From the IMG/VR virus record IMGVR_UViG_3300042939_000725, positions 1 through 30,879 of that record: a DNA stretch of 30,879 nt; one strand, written 5' to 3'. Source of the stretch: a virus. The notes beneath the pieces are model-generated. The model saw only the letters and a list, made by a program, of their open reading frames with translations, had not been told where the DNA came from and did not search any database. Shown here piece by piece: positions 6,564-15,600 of this stretch; positions within the stretch are counted from its first letter, which is position 1, and the number at the start of each line of letters is the position of its first letter. The translations under genes were made by a program, and so were the position numbers.

Positions 6564-8504
6564 ATGGAAGCAGATTTTAGCGGTTACGCCACAAAAGCGG
6601 GGCTTAAGTGCACCGACGGGCGAACCATTATGCCTGACGCCTTTAAGCATCAGGATAAGGCAAAAGTTCCTCTGGTTTGGCAGCACGGGCACAATGATCC
6701 AGAGAATGTTCTTGGCCATGCAATTTTAGAAGCTCGTCCAGATGGCGTGTACGCATATGGTTTCTTTAATTCTTCGGGTAAAGCTAGTCACGCAAAAGAT
6801 TTATTAGAGCATGGCGACATCAACATGTTGTCTATCTGGGCAAATGATTTGATTGAGCGCACTGGACGAGTTTTACACGGGGCTATTCGAGAGGTTAGTC
6901 TCGTTCTTTCCGGAGCGAACCCTGGAGCACTTATTGAAAATGTTACCATTAAGCACTCTGACGGAGATGAGCTTACATTAGAAGATGAAGTTATTATTTA
7001 CACCGGCCTTGAGTTTGAACACAAAGAGGAAAACATGACCGAATTAGTTCACGCAGAGGATTCACCTTCCTCTGATGATGAAACAGTCGAAGATGTATAT
7101 AATTCTATGACTGATAAGCAGAAGCAGGTTCTTCACTACATGCTTGGCGAAGCTTTAGCTGAAGTGGATGGATCTGAAGAGATGGCACAAGATAATATGA
7201 ACGATACTGATTACAACGATAGGGAAGGTTCCGATATGACCCGAAACGTGTTTGAGATTGGCGATGAGTTTAAGTTTGAGTCTTCTCCGACTCTTTCTCA
7301 CTCTGACATTGAAGGTATTGTCGCAGACGCTACCAAGCTCGGTTCACTTAAAGACGCCGTTGACGCCTTTGCTTTACAGCATGGTATCACTGACATCGAT
7401 CTTCTGTTCCCGGATGCCCAGAACATTGCCACGACTCCGGAGTGGTTCACTCGTCGGACTGAGTGGGTTAATAAGCTGCTTTCGGCGACCCGGAAGAGCC
7501 CGTTTAGCCGCGTTAAGACGATGTCGGCTGACCTCACCCCGGATGAGGCCAGGGCAAAGGGTTACATTACTGGTAACCTGAAGAAGGAAGAGTTCTTTGG
7601 CGTCTCCAAGCGGGTTACGACTCCGACGACCATCTACAAGAAGCAGAAGCTGGATCGCGATGACATGGTCGATATCACCGACTTTGACGTTGTCACCTGG
7701 CTTAAGGGTGAGATGCGGCTGATGCTCGATGAGGAGCTGGCCCGGGCTATTCTGATTGGCGATGGTCGTGACGTTGCTCACGACGATAAGATCAACGAGC
7801 AGAACATTCGCCCGATTGCAAAGGATCACGAGCTCTACACTACGGTCATCAACGTTAACATCGATGACGCTAACTCGTCGGTTCAGGAGATTATTGACGC
7901 CATTGTGATGAACCGTCAGTACTGGAAGGGTACGGGTCTTCCGACCATGTACACCACCGAGACCTACATCGCCAAGTTCCTTCTTTTGAAGGACACGGTC
8001 GGTCGTCGGATCTACAAAACTCTTGACGAGGTTGCTACCGAGCTTCGGGTCGCTGAAATTGTTCCGGTTGAGGTTATGGAGGAAGAGGACGACATCGTCG
8101 CCATTCTCGTTAACCCGGTCGATTACATTATTGGCGCCGATAAGGGCGGAAACGTCAGCATGTTTGACGATTTCGACATCGATTACAACCAGTACAAGTA
8201 CCTGATCGAGACTCGTGTTTCTGGGGCGCTTACCAAGTTGAAGTCGGCGATGGTTGTCAAGAAGGTTGCTGCTTCTCTCGTTGCGGTTACCCCGGCTGAG
8301 CCAGCTTTCAACGGCTCTGGCATTACCATCACGAACCAGACGGGTGTCGTTTACCGGGACGCCTCCGATGATTCGACGATGAACGCGGCTGGGTCGCCTT
8401 ACTCGGTTGCTGAGGGTGAGACGTTTGTTGTGGAGGCAGTTCCGGCGAGCGGCTACTACTTCCCGAGCAGCGAGAACGATTCCTGGACGTTTGTCGGGGA
8501 GTGA
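6564..8504 (+). CDS. prohead protease / scaffold / major capsid protein fusion
   Basis: One 646-residue ORF holds three virion-assembly modules plus an extra domain. Residues 1 to about 155 are an HK97-type (U35-like) prohead protease, with His in WQHGH (41 or 43) and Ser112 in REVSLVLSGANPGA. Residues 158-224 are an acidic helical segment resembling a scaffold or delta domain. Residues 225 to about 565 are an HK97-fold major capsid protein, with LKKEEFFGVSKRVTTPTTIYK and a DEELARAILIGDGRD stretch (quoted in part). Residues 573-646 are a beta-rich add-on (TPAEPAF through GYYFP to WTF) also found on the major tail protein. Codon use turns clearly GC-rich near 7230. Internal starts at 7035 and 7236 may give separate products. 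Confidence 0.92.
   Translation: MEADFSGYATKAGLKCTDGRTIMPDAFKHQDKAKVPLVWQHGHNDPENVLGHAILEARPDGVYAYGFFNSSGKASHAKDLLEHGDINMLSIWANDLIERTGRVLHGAIREVSLVLSGANPGALIENVTIKHSDGDELTLEDEVIIYTGLEFEHKEENMTELVHAEDSPSSDDETVEDVYNSMTDKQKQVLHYMLGEALAEVDGSEEMAQDNMNDTDYNDREGSDMTRNVFEIGDEFKFESSPTLSHSDIEGIVADATKLGSLKDAVDAFALQHGITDIDLLFPDAQNIATTPEWFTRRTEWVNKLLSATRKSPFSRVKTMSADLTPDEARAKGYITGNLKKEEFFGVSKRVTTPTTIYKKQKLDRDDMVDITDFDVVTWLKGEMRLMLDEELARAILIGDGRDVAHDDKINEQNIRPIAKDHELYTTVINVNIDDANSSVQEIIDAIVMNRQYWKGTGLPTMYTTETYIAKFLLLKDTVGRRIYKTLDEVATELRVAEIVPVEVMEEEDDIVAILVNPVDYIIGADKGGNVSMFDDFDIDYNQYKYLIETRVSGALTKLKSAMVVKKVAASLVAVTPAEPAFNGSGITITNQTGVVYRDASDDSTMNAAGSPYSVAEGETFVVEAVPASGYYFPSSENDSWTFVGE
7022..7037 (+). other. 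possible internal start for scaffold-capsid product
   Basis: AAAGAGGA lies just before an in-frame ATG at 7035 (Met158 of the fusion), at the exact protease/scaffold boundary. The product would be scaffold plus capsid, 489 residues. No transcript or protein evidence is available. Confidence 0.45.
7221..7238 (+). other. possible internal start for free major capsid protein
   Basis: AGGGAAGG precedes an in-frame ATG at 7236 (Met225, MTRNVFEIG), where the capsid domain begins and where the GC-rich codon use starts. The product would be 422 residues. The ribosome binding site is only moderate. Confidence 0.4.
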
Positions 8505-8517
8505 TTTAGGAGCTTAG

Positions 8518-8847
8518 ATGGCTAAATTTTATGGAGAAATTGGATACGGGGAAGCTGTAGAAGACCCACCCGAGTCTGGTATTTGGGTTGATCTCATTAC
8601 CGAGTACCAGTATTACGGAGATATTATTCGTAATACTAGAACTTTAGATTCGGGAGTATCTTTAAATAATGATATTTCGGTTGGCAACTCTATTAGCATT
8701 GTTGCCGATCAATACGCCATCGATCACTTCTTTAAAATTAAATACGTGCGGTGGGCGGGGGTTCTTTGGACTGTGACTAGTGTCGAAGTCAAGAGCCCCC
8801 GCCTAATCCTCAGTCTTGGGAGTGTTTACAATGGCCCAACGGCTTGA
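8518..8847 (+). CDS. putative head-tail joining (stopper) protein
   Basis: A 109-residue beta-rich protein directly after the capsid gene, with AGGAGC eight to nine bases before the ATG. The pattern is an N-terminal WVDLITEYQYYGDI, a central SVGNSISIVADQYA, and a C-terminal KYVRWAGVLWTVTSVEV strand region. It resembles the small beta-barrel head-closure or stopper proteins of siphophages, which sit below the adaptor ring. I rely on position and general look. The last 17 bases overlap the next gene. Confidence 0.6.
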   Translation: MAKFYGEIGYGEAVEDPPESGIWVDLITEYQYYGDIIRNTRTLDSGVSLNNDISVGNSISIVADQYAIDHFFKIKYVRWAGVLWTVTSVEVKSPRLILSLGSVYNGPTA

Positions 8848-9136
8848 ACTTCAGGAGCTTTTAGTTGATCTTTTAGGTAGCGACTACGTATATTTTCAGC
8901 CACCTCCTACCGTTCAAATTAAATACCCCTGTATCATTTACAAAAGAGACGACGAAAGCACTGACTTTGCAGATAATAAGCCGTATAAAAACAAATTACG
9001 ATATCAAATAACAGTTATTGATAGAAACCCTGATAGCGACATTCCTAAAAAGATTTCAGAGTTGCCATCATGTGTTTATGATCGTTTTTACACGGCAGAC
9101 AATCTAAACCACGACGTTTACAAACTTTACTTCTAG
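8831..9136 (+). CDS. putative tail terminator / neck protein
   Basis: A 101-residue protein starting at the ATG at 8831 inside the end of the preceding gene, with GGGAG upstream. It has an N-terminal helix (LQELLVDLL), then YPCIIYKRDD, a strand RYQITVIDRNPDSD and a helix ending in YDRFYTADNLNHDVYKLYF (partly quoted). This alpha-beta layout and the IIY...YQITVIDR pattern fit the tail-terminator/neck family that caps the tail tube and joins it to the head. Position immediately before the major tail protein agrees. The upstream in-frame TTG at 8816 is less likely because it would place the ribosome binding site inside the gene. Confidence 0.55.
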   Translation: MAQRLELQELLVDLLGSDYVYFQPPPTVQIKYPCIIYKRDDESTDFADNKPYKNKLRYQITVIDRNPDSDIPKKISELPSCVYDRFYTADNLNHDVYKLYF

Positions 9137-9148
9137 AAGGAGATATCA

Positions 9149-10018
9149 ATGGCAGTTCTTACTTGGGACGGTGCCGGTGAGCGAATCTATGAGACCGGTG
9201 TGGACCGGGGTGTTCTCTACATCCCCGATTCTTCCGGCGCTTACACTGACGGAGTTGCTTGGAACGGTCTTGTTACCGTTACGGAGACCCCTTCAGGCGC
9301 GGAGCCTAACGCTCAGTATGCAGATAACGTTAAGTACCTGAACCTCTTCTCGGCCGAGGAGTTCGGTGGGACTATTGAGGCCTTTACTTACCCGGATGAG
9401 TTCGCTCCTTTTGATGGTCTTGGCGTTCCCGCGCCTGGGTTAACCATTGGGCAGCAGGCTCGTCGTACGTTCGGTCTTTCCTACAGGACCAAACTGGGCA
9501 ACGACATCGATGGCGATGACTATGGCTACAAACTTCACCTGGTTTACGGCTGTAGCGCGAGTCCTTCGGAGAAGGCCTACACGACGATCAACGATTCGCC
9601 CGAGGCTATTACCTTTAGCTGGGAGTTAACGACGGTCCCGGTTGCGGTTACCAATGCTAGGCCTACTTCTATCTTAACGGTTGACTCCACCATGGTTGAT
9701 TCCGGTGATTTAGAGATTCTTGAAAACTTCCTCTACGGAACGGCTGGGACTGATCCGTCTCTGCCTCTTCCCAATGCGGTGGTTTCCATCTTCAGCGGAA
9801 CCGCGGTCCAGGTCACCCCAACTGAGCCGGCGTTTAACTCGGCAACCAACACCATTACGATTCCGTCGGTTACTGGTGTTACTTACTACATTGATAACGT
9901 CGCACAGTCCGCTGGCGCTGTCGTCATTACCGAGGATACTGTTGTTACGGCTCGTCCCAACAACGGTTACTACTTCCCGGCCAATGTCGACGACGATTGG
10001 TTCTACGACTTCGACTAA
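9149..10018 (+). CDS. major tail protein with C-terminal Ig-like add-on
   Basis: A 289-residue tail-tube subunit with a strong GAAGGAGAT site. The tube domain covers about residues 1-215; TWDGAGERIYETGVDRGVLY, AEEFGGTIEAFTYPDEF and RTFGLSYRTKLGND are shared with the paralog at 10597. Residues 220-289 form a separate beta-rich domain running from TPTEPAF through ITIPSVTGVTYYIDN to GYYFP and DDDWFYDF. The same domain ends the capsid protein. Such add-ons usually decorate the outside of the virion and may bind cell or environmental glycans (family knowledge). Codon use is GC-rich, as in the capsid gene, which fits high expression. Confidence 0.9.
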   Translation: MAVLTWDGAGERIYETGVDRGVLYIPDSSGAYTDGVAWNGLVTVTETPSGAEPNAQYADNVKYLNLFSAEEFGGTIEAFTYPDEFAPFDGLGVPAPGLTIGQQARRTFGLSYRTKLGNDIDGDDYGYKLHLVYGCSASPSEKAYTTINDSPEAITFSWELTTVPVAVTNARPTSILTVDSTMVDSGDLEILENFLYGTAGTDPSLPLPNAVVSIFSGTAVQVTPTEPAFNSATNTITIPSVTGVTYYIDNVAQSAGAVVITEDTVVTARPNNGYYFPANVDDDWFYDFD

Positions 10019-10042
10019 TGACTTTGGGCAGGAGGCCAGAGA

Positions 10043-10585
10043 ATGCTTAAACTTGTTGTCGAAGGCGACGAGCTTTTCGATGAAGAGACACAAACCTTTG
10101 AGACTATTAATGACACAGTTTTATACTTAGAGCATTCTCTGGTCTCTCTGTCAAAATGGGAGTCAGAATTTCAAAAACCATTCTTGTCAGCAAACAACAA
10201 AAGTCATGAAGAAATTTTTTATTACATTAAGTGTATGCTTTTGCATGATTTGGATGATGAAAACGTTATTTACAGATTTTCAGAAAAAAACTTACAAAAA
10301 ATTAATGATTACATTGAATCTCCACAGTCGGCTACTACATTTGGTGTTATGCCGCAACAAAAGTCAAAGGGAGAAACGATTACCGCCGAGTTAATCTACT
10401 ATTGGTTAGTTGCCTTTAACATTCCGTTTGAATGCGAGACCTGGCACTTAAACCGGCTGTTTTCTTTAATTAGGATTTGCAACATTAAAAACTCCCCACA
10501 AAAAAAGATGTCTCGGCATGAGATTTCAAATAGAAACAAAGAGCTTAATGCTCGTAGAAAAGCCGAACTAGGAACCAAAGGTTAA
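10043..10585 (+). CDS. tail assembly chaperone
   Basis: A 180-residue mostly helical protein located between the two tail-tube paralogs, upstream of the tape measure gene. The segment AELIYYWLVAFNIPFECETW followed by HLNRLFSLIRICNIKN and a basic C-terminus (SRHEISNRNKELNARRKAELG) is typical of tail assembly chaperones of Gram-positive siphophages as I recall them. They coat the tape measure protein during tail assembly. No overlapping -1 frame extension is present, since the next gene starts 12 bases after the stop, so the classical frameshifted second product appears absent. The preceding codons include AGGAGG. Confidence 0.7.
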   Translation: MLKLVVEGDELFDEETQTFETINDTVLYLEHSLVSLSKWESEFQKPFLSANNKSHEEIFYYIKCMLLHDLDDENVIYRFSEKNLQKINDYIESPQSATTFGVMPQQKSKGETITAELIYYWLVAFNIPFECETWHLNRLFSLIRICNIKNSPQKKMSRHEISNRNKELNARRKAELGTKG

Positions 10586-10596
10586 ACGGAGGACAA

Positions 10597-11565
10597 ATGC
10601 CTAAAATTACTTGGGATGCGGTTGGAGATAGGTATTATGAGTCTGGTTTAGACAACGGGGTTCTGTACTTACCAGATGGTTCAGCAGTTCCATGGAATGG
10701 GTTAACCTCTATCAATGAAAGCCTTGACCGATCTGCTGAGGCAGTCTTTTTAGACGGGTCAAAGATTAATGACGTTGTAAAACTTGGAACTTTTACAGCA
10801 ACTCTTTCTGCGGTAACATATCCAAATGAATTGGATGAAATTAACGGCGCAGAAGAACTTCGAAGCGGTGTTCATTTAAATGAACAACCGCAAAAAACAT
10901 TCGCGTTATGTTATAGAACCAAAATTGGTAATGATTTTGAAGGCAGTGAAGCTGGTTATAAAATTCATATTGTTTATAACATTACGGCCATTCCTAGTGA
11001 AAAAACTTACGCAACCGCTAGTGATGACCCGTCTTTAGTTGAGTTCGAATGGGAACTATTTACCACACCAGAACATATTGAAGGGTATAGGCCTTCCGCT
11101 TACATGGTGATCAACACTGCTGAGTTAGATCCTTGGCTTTTGGAAGAAATTGAGGCCATTCTTTACGGAACAAATTATGCCAATGCGTCTTTACTTTCTA
11201 TGAACGATTTAGTTTCATATATTAATAATTGGTTTAGAATTAAAATTACTGATAATGGAAACGGAACCTGGACGGCAGAAACAAAGTACCCAGGGTTTAT
11301 TATCTTTGTAGAGGAAGGTGAATTTTTAATTAAAGACGCAAATGCAATCTTTACTGAAGATGATGTGTACATTCTTAGTGATACAAAAGACGTTAAAGAC
11401 GCTCCAAACATTAAAATTGTTGACAATGGAGACGGTACTTGGACAGCGTCTACTTCTAACGATAACTTAATTGTTACCACAAGCGCAGATGGAACTTACG
11501 AAATTAGAGACGCAAACGTTACTTATTTAGATACTTTTACCTATCAACTTTCAGATTCTTTTTAA
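10597..11565 (+). CDS. second tail-tube paralog with tandem C-terminal repeats
   Basis: A 322-residue protein whose first ~205 residues clearly align with the major tail protein at 9149: TWDAVGDRYYESGLDNGVLY, TFTATLSAVTYPNEL, KTFALCYRTKIGNDFEG, IPSEKTYATASDDP. The C-terminus differs. From residue 213 it holds two ~57-residue repeats, each beginning IKI-DNG-GTWTA (residues 215 and 272) and containing a [FY]xI[KR]DAN strand. Codon use is AT-rich, unlike the 9149 gene, which suggests lower expression. It may form a minor part of the tube, a tail tip ring, or a decoration. The paralogs flank the chaperone gene, implying duplication. Confidence 0.8.
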   Translation: MPKITWDAVGDRYYESGLDNGVLYLPDGSAVPWNGLTSINESLDRSAEAVFLDGSKINDVVKLGTFTATLSAVTYPNELDEINGAEELRSGVHLNEQPQKTFALCYRTKIGNDFEGSEAGYKIHIVYNITAIPSEKTYATASDDPSLVEFEWELFTTPEHIEGYRPSAYMVINTAELDPWLLEEIEAILYGTNYANASLLSMNDLVSYINNWFRIKITDNGNGTWTAETKYPGFIIFVEEGEFLIKDANAIFTEDDVYILSDTKDVKDAPNIKIVDNGDGTWTASTSNDNLIVTTSADGTYEIRDANVTYLDTFTYQLSDSF

Positions 11566-11573
11566 GGAGGGTC

Positions 11574-12230
11574 ATGGCTACCGTTACAGGGTATACTGCT
11601 GCAAGAATTCAGGCAATTGAGGATCAGGCTATTGTCGGTGGAACAGTCATTGCCGGTCAATTAGTTTTAACGCGGTATAATGGAAATACTGTCCAGGCTG
11701 GAAGCGTTGTTGGCCCTACTGGCCCCTCTGGGCCGACTGGGGATGTCAGCCTGTCGCAGTTAAACTCCGCGATTTCAAATGTCGAATCACAGATCTCGGA
11801 TAGTGGCCGGGGGATTGTTGCACGTAGCTACTACAACACTCAGCAGACTATGGGCGCAGCTAACTTATGGCAAAATGTTAACGGAACTACGGTTACGTTT
11901 ACCCCGACCGTCGGCCGAGCTTACAAATTTACTTGCCATGTTGCTTTTAGTGCGCTCGAAGGTAGCGGATTTGTAACCAGGCTCGTGCCTTCAGATACGG
12001 GTTCGTCAAATAATGAGCCAAACACCATTGTTCGGGGTGGAGCCCACGCAACTTTAAACAACTGGGTTGTTCACGCGCATTCTAGCGCAGTTGTTATTGC
12101 ACCAGCAGGATGGAATGTGTCTAAATCATTTAAACTTCAAGCATATAGCACCTACCCAAACACTTTAATTCAGAGTGACGAGTATGGTTCCGCCGCTTTT
12201 ATTGTTGTTGAAGACATTGGAGTTCTCTAG
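11574..12230 (+). CDS. minor tail protein with collagen-like segment
   Basis: A 218-residue virion protein. The N-terminus MATVTGYTAARIQAIEDQ with VIAGQLVLTRYNG is an attachment domain commonly seen in actinobacteriophage tail proteins as I recall them. A short collagen-like stretch GPTGPSGPTG follows at residues 47-56. The C-terminal ~150 residues form a beta-rich domain (YKFTCHVAFSALEGSGF, LNNWVVHAHSSAVVIAPAG), probably a trimeric receptor-binding or fibre tip domain. AAGGAGG lies upstream. It is probably involved in host recognition (inference). Confidence 0.7.
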   Translation: MATVTGYTAARIQAIEDQAIVGGTVIAGQLVLTRYNGNTVQAGSVVGPTGPSGPTGDVSLSQLNSAISNVESQISDSGRGIVARSYYNTQQTMGAANLWQNVNGTTVTFTPTVGRAYKFTCHVAFSALEGSGFVTRLVPSDTGSSNNEPNTIVRGGAHATLNNWVVHAHSSAVVIAPAGWNVSKSFKLQAYSTYPNTLIQSDEYGSAAFIVVEDIGVL

Positions 12231-12247
12231 TTAGAAAGGAGACCGCT

Positions 12248-12622
12248 TTGATTACTTTATCTTCTTCCGGAGACTTTTCAAAGACTAAAAAGTTTTTAAA
12301 AAAGCTTTCGTCAAATGACCTTTTTGCAAACTTAAACAGGTATGGCAAAATGGGAGTAAATGCGCTAGAAAAGTACACTCCCGAAAAAAGCGGTCTCACT
12401 TCTGAGTCTTGGGGATACAGGATTATCAACAGCAAAACCAACCCAGGAATTGAATGGTACAATACCAACACAAATGACGGGGTTAACGTAGCTATTTTAA
12501 TTCAGTACGGTCATGGAACCGGAACTGGCGGTTACGTTCAAGGGATTGATTATATTAACCCAGCTATTAGGCCGGTGTTCGAAAAGATTGTCAACGACAT
12601 TTGGAGGCAGGTGAAAGCATGA
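12248..12622 (+). CDS. HK97 gp10-like tail-completion protein
   Basis: A 124-residue protein starting at TTG 12248, with GAAAGGAGA five bases upstream and no ATG nearby. It contains NRYGKMGVNALEKYTPEKSGLTSESW and YNTNTNDGVNVAILIQYGHGTGTGGYVQG (quoted in part), then a C-terminal helix with FEKIVNDIWRQV. The VN-ALEKYTP...SG-L and IQYGHGTGTGGYVQG pattern fits the HK97 gp10-like family, usually a neck or tail-completion protein. Here it sits just before the tape measure instead of near the connectors. The stop overlaps the tape-measure ATG (ATGA). Confidence 0.65.
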   Translation: MITLSSSGDFSKTKKFLKKLSSNDLFANLNRYGKMGVNALEKYTPEKSGLTSESWGYRIINSKTNPGIEWYNTNTNDGVNVAILIQYGHGTGTGGYVQGIDYINPAIRPVFEKIVNDIWRQVKA

Positions 12623-15600
12623 GCGGAGTAGATAACCGCGTAGTCAAAATTACTTTTGATAATGCCTCCTTTCAACGGAGCATTGAAGAGACGTCAAGAT
12701 CGTTAGACAAGTTTAATCAAAAGTTAGAACTTAAAGGAAGCACAAAAGGCCTTGAAAACGTTTCTACGGCGGCCCAAAAAACTAATAATAGTTTGAAACT
12801 CGAGGGCAGCACAAAAGGTCTAGAGAATGTCGCTACAGCTGCTCAAAAAACTAACGATAAATTAAAGTTTGATAGCGGGGTTCAAAGTTTAAGTGACGTA
12901 AATAACGCCGCAAAAAAAGTTGATTTTTCGCCGATGGGCGTTCAAATTGAGGGAATTTCTGCTAAGTTTTTAGCTTTAAGCGCAGTCGCTGTTACAGCTC
13001 TTTCTACCATTACGGCACAAGCTATCGACGCTGGTTTAAAAATTGGTAAAGCACTAACTTTAGACCCAGTTCTTTCTGGGTTTCAAGAATATGAGCTCAA
13101 CATGGGTTCTATTCAAACGATTTTGGCAAACACCGAGTCTAAAGGTGAAACCTTAGGCACTGTTAACTCTGCGCTAGACGAGTTAAATGAGTACTCAGAT
13201 AAAACAATTTACAATTTTGCTCAGATGGCAAAAAACATTGGCACGTTCACTGCTGCTGGTGTCGATCTGGATACTTCTGTTAGCTCTATTAAAGGTATTG
13301 CGAACTTAGCGGCCCTTTCTGGTTCTTCATCAGAGCAGGCATCTACCGCGATGTACCAGTTGTCTCAGGCCTTGGCCGCTGGCAAAGTTGGTTTGATGGA
13401 CTGGAACTCAGTTGTCAATGCTGGTATGGGTGGTGAAATCTTTAAGTCCGCCTTGTTCGAGACGGCTAAGGCAATGGGGACTATTGCCAACGTCCCATTG
13501 GACCAGAGCTTTACCGAATGGGAAGATTCTGGGAACTCTTTCCGGGATAGCCTTCAAGACGGGTGGATTACCGCCGACGTTTTAAGCACGACGTTAGCCG
13601 GTCTTTCTGGCGATATTAGCGCAGCAGAATTGTCGGCAAAAGGCTTTTCTGATGCTCAGATTGTTGCGCTTCAGAAAACGGCAGACACAGCAACTAAAGC
13701 AGCAACTGAAATTAAAACCGCAACTCAGTTGGTTAGTGTAGTCAAAGAAGCACTTGGCACCGGAATGGCGTCAACTTTTAGAATTGTTGTTGGCGACTTT
13801 GCCGAAGCTAAAGCGTTGTTTAGTGGTTTTGGAAATGCAATCTCTAACTCAATCCAGGGCATTACTCAACGAAGAAACGAATTGTTAAATGCCTGGAAAG
13901 CGTTTGGCGGAAGAAACGCAATTCTTGAAGGAATTCTTTACGCTTTAAACGCAATTAAAACTGTGTTGGCTCCAATTCGGGAAGCCTTTAGGCAAGTGTT
14001 CCCACCTGTAACAGCCACTACTTTATTGATTTTGTCGGCAAAGTTTAGGGATTTTGCTGCTGGACTTGCTATTGGCGGAGAGACCGCTGGCAAAATTAAG
14101 TCAATTTTTACCGGTTTATTTTCTATCTTTAAAATTGGTATTGCTATTGTTTCGGGTATTTTTGGCGTTATTAAAAACTTATATGGAGTTTTGTTTAACC
14201 TTTACGGGTCTGCTGCACCAGCTGCTGCTGGCATTGGTAGTCTCATCACAAAACTCCAAGAAATGCTCGTTTCCGGAGGAGGAATCGAGCGATTCTTTGG
14301 CATCATTAACAGCGGAATTCAAAAGCTTGGCGAGTTTATTACAACTGCCAAAGAAAAAATTGCTAGTTTGTTTGGCGGTGGAGAAGCCGTTCCAGGTGGA
14401 GAAAAAGCTACTGGAATTTTCAGTACAATTTCTGAAAAGCTTAGTGGGCTCTCAAGTATTGGCGAGAAAGCACAATCGGTATTTTCTACGATTGGCGATG
14501 CGCTTAAAAATGCTTTTGAAGGCGTTAAAGAACTTATTGAAAACGCAGGAACCGCTATTGGTAATTTCTTCTCCGGCGTTGGCGACAAAATTTCATCGGT
14601 TTTTACTTCTGATGTTTTTAAACCAGCTTTAGCTGGAGTGGCTGTTGGTTTATTTGGCGGCCTTGTTTTCTATATTAGAAAGTTTGTTACTGAAGGTATT
14701 AAATTTGCCGGGCTTTCAGACCTTTTAGAATCTTTTTCGGGGGCAATTGACGAGGTCGGCAACACGCTTCAGGCATTCCAGCTACAAATCAAAGCAGAAG
14801 CTTTGTTAAAAATTGCGATTGCTATGGCAGTTCTTACCGCTTCAATTATTGCGCTTTCTTTTATTGAACCAGTAAAGATCGCAACAAGTCTTGGCGCGGT
14901 TGCTGGTGGCATTGGGGCTATGGTTGCGGCGTTAACTCTTCTTGCTAAAATTGAAATGAATCCGTTTAAACTTGCGGCGTTGGCGTCTAGCATGACTCTT
15001 TTGGGTATTGCAATGTTAGCGCTAACTGCGTCTATTGTTATTTTGGGTAATATGGACCAAGACAAAATTGTTACTGGGCTTCTTGGTATAACCGCGTCAT
15101 TACTTACTTTAGTATTTATTACCAAACAGTTAGATGACGAAGTTGACAACATTTTAAAAACTGCTTTTGCTCTTACAGTGCTTAGCGCTGGTATGATTGT
15201 TATGTCTTACGCAATTTCAAGTTTTGGATCTATGGATTGGCAAACTTTACTTACCGGGTTAGCTGGATTTGCCGCTGTTTTAGCCGGATTTACTATTGCG
15301 TTAAAAAATATTGATAATGACGACGCAATTAAAATTGGACTTAGTCTTGGAATCCTTGGAGTTGGCTTTTATATCGTTGCAAAAGCAGTCGAAACTATAG
15401 GGTCAATTCCATGGCAAAATCTTTTAATTGGCATGGTTGGTTTAGCTGCAATTATGGCCGGTATGGTAATTACTTTAAAAAACCTTCCCAAAAACACAAA
15501 AGAACTTTCGTTTGGTTTAATTTTAGTTGCTGGCGCGATGTTCATTATGGCAAAAGCAGTTGAAACTATGGGCAACCTTAGCTTTTCTGAAATTGTAAAA

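Noticed and set aside
7252-7829. Open frames in other frames and on the minus strand over the capsid region
   Set aside because: They lie within the GC-rich capsid coding sequence, give Arg/Leu/Ser-rich translations, and lack start signals.
9710-10130. ORFs of about 130 codons on both strands at the end of the major tail protein
   Set aside because: They are alternative-frame shadows of the GC-rich C-terminal domain and overlap the supported genes.
10018-10597. Programmed -1 frameshift in the tail assembly chaperone
   Set aside because: No overlapping extension ORF exists downstream; the next gene starts 12 bases after the stop and has its own ribosome binding site.
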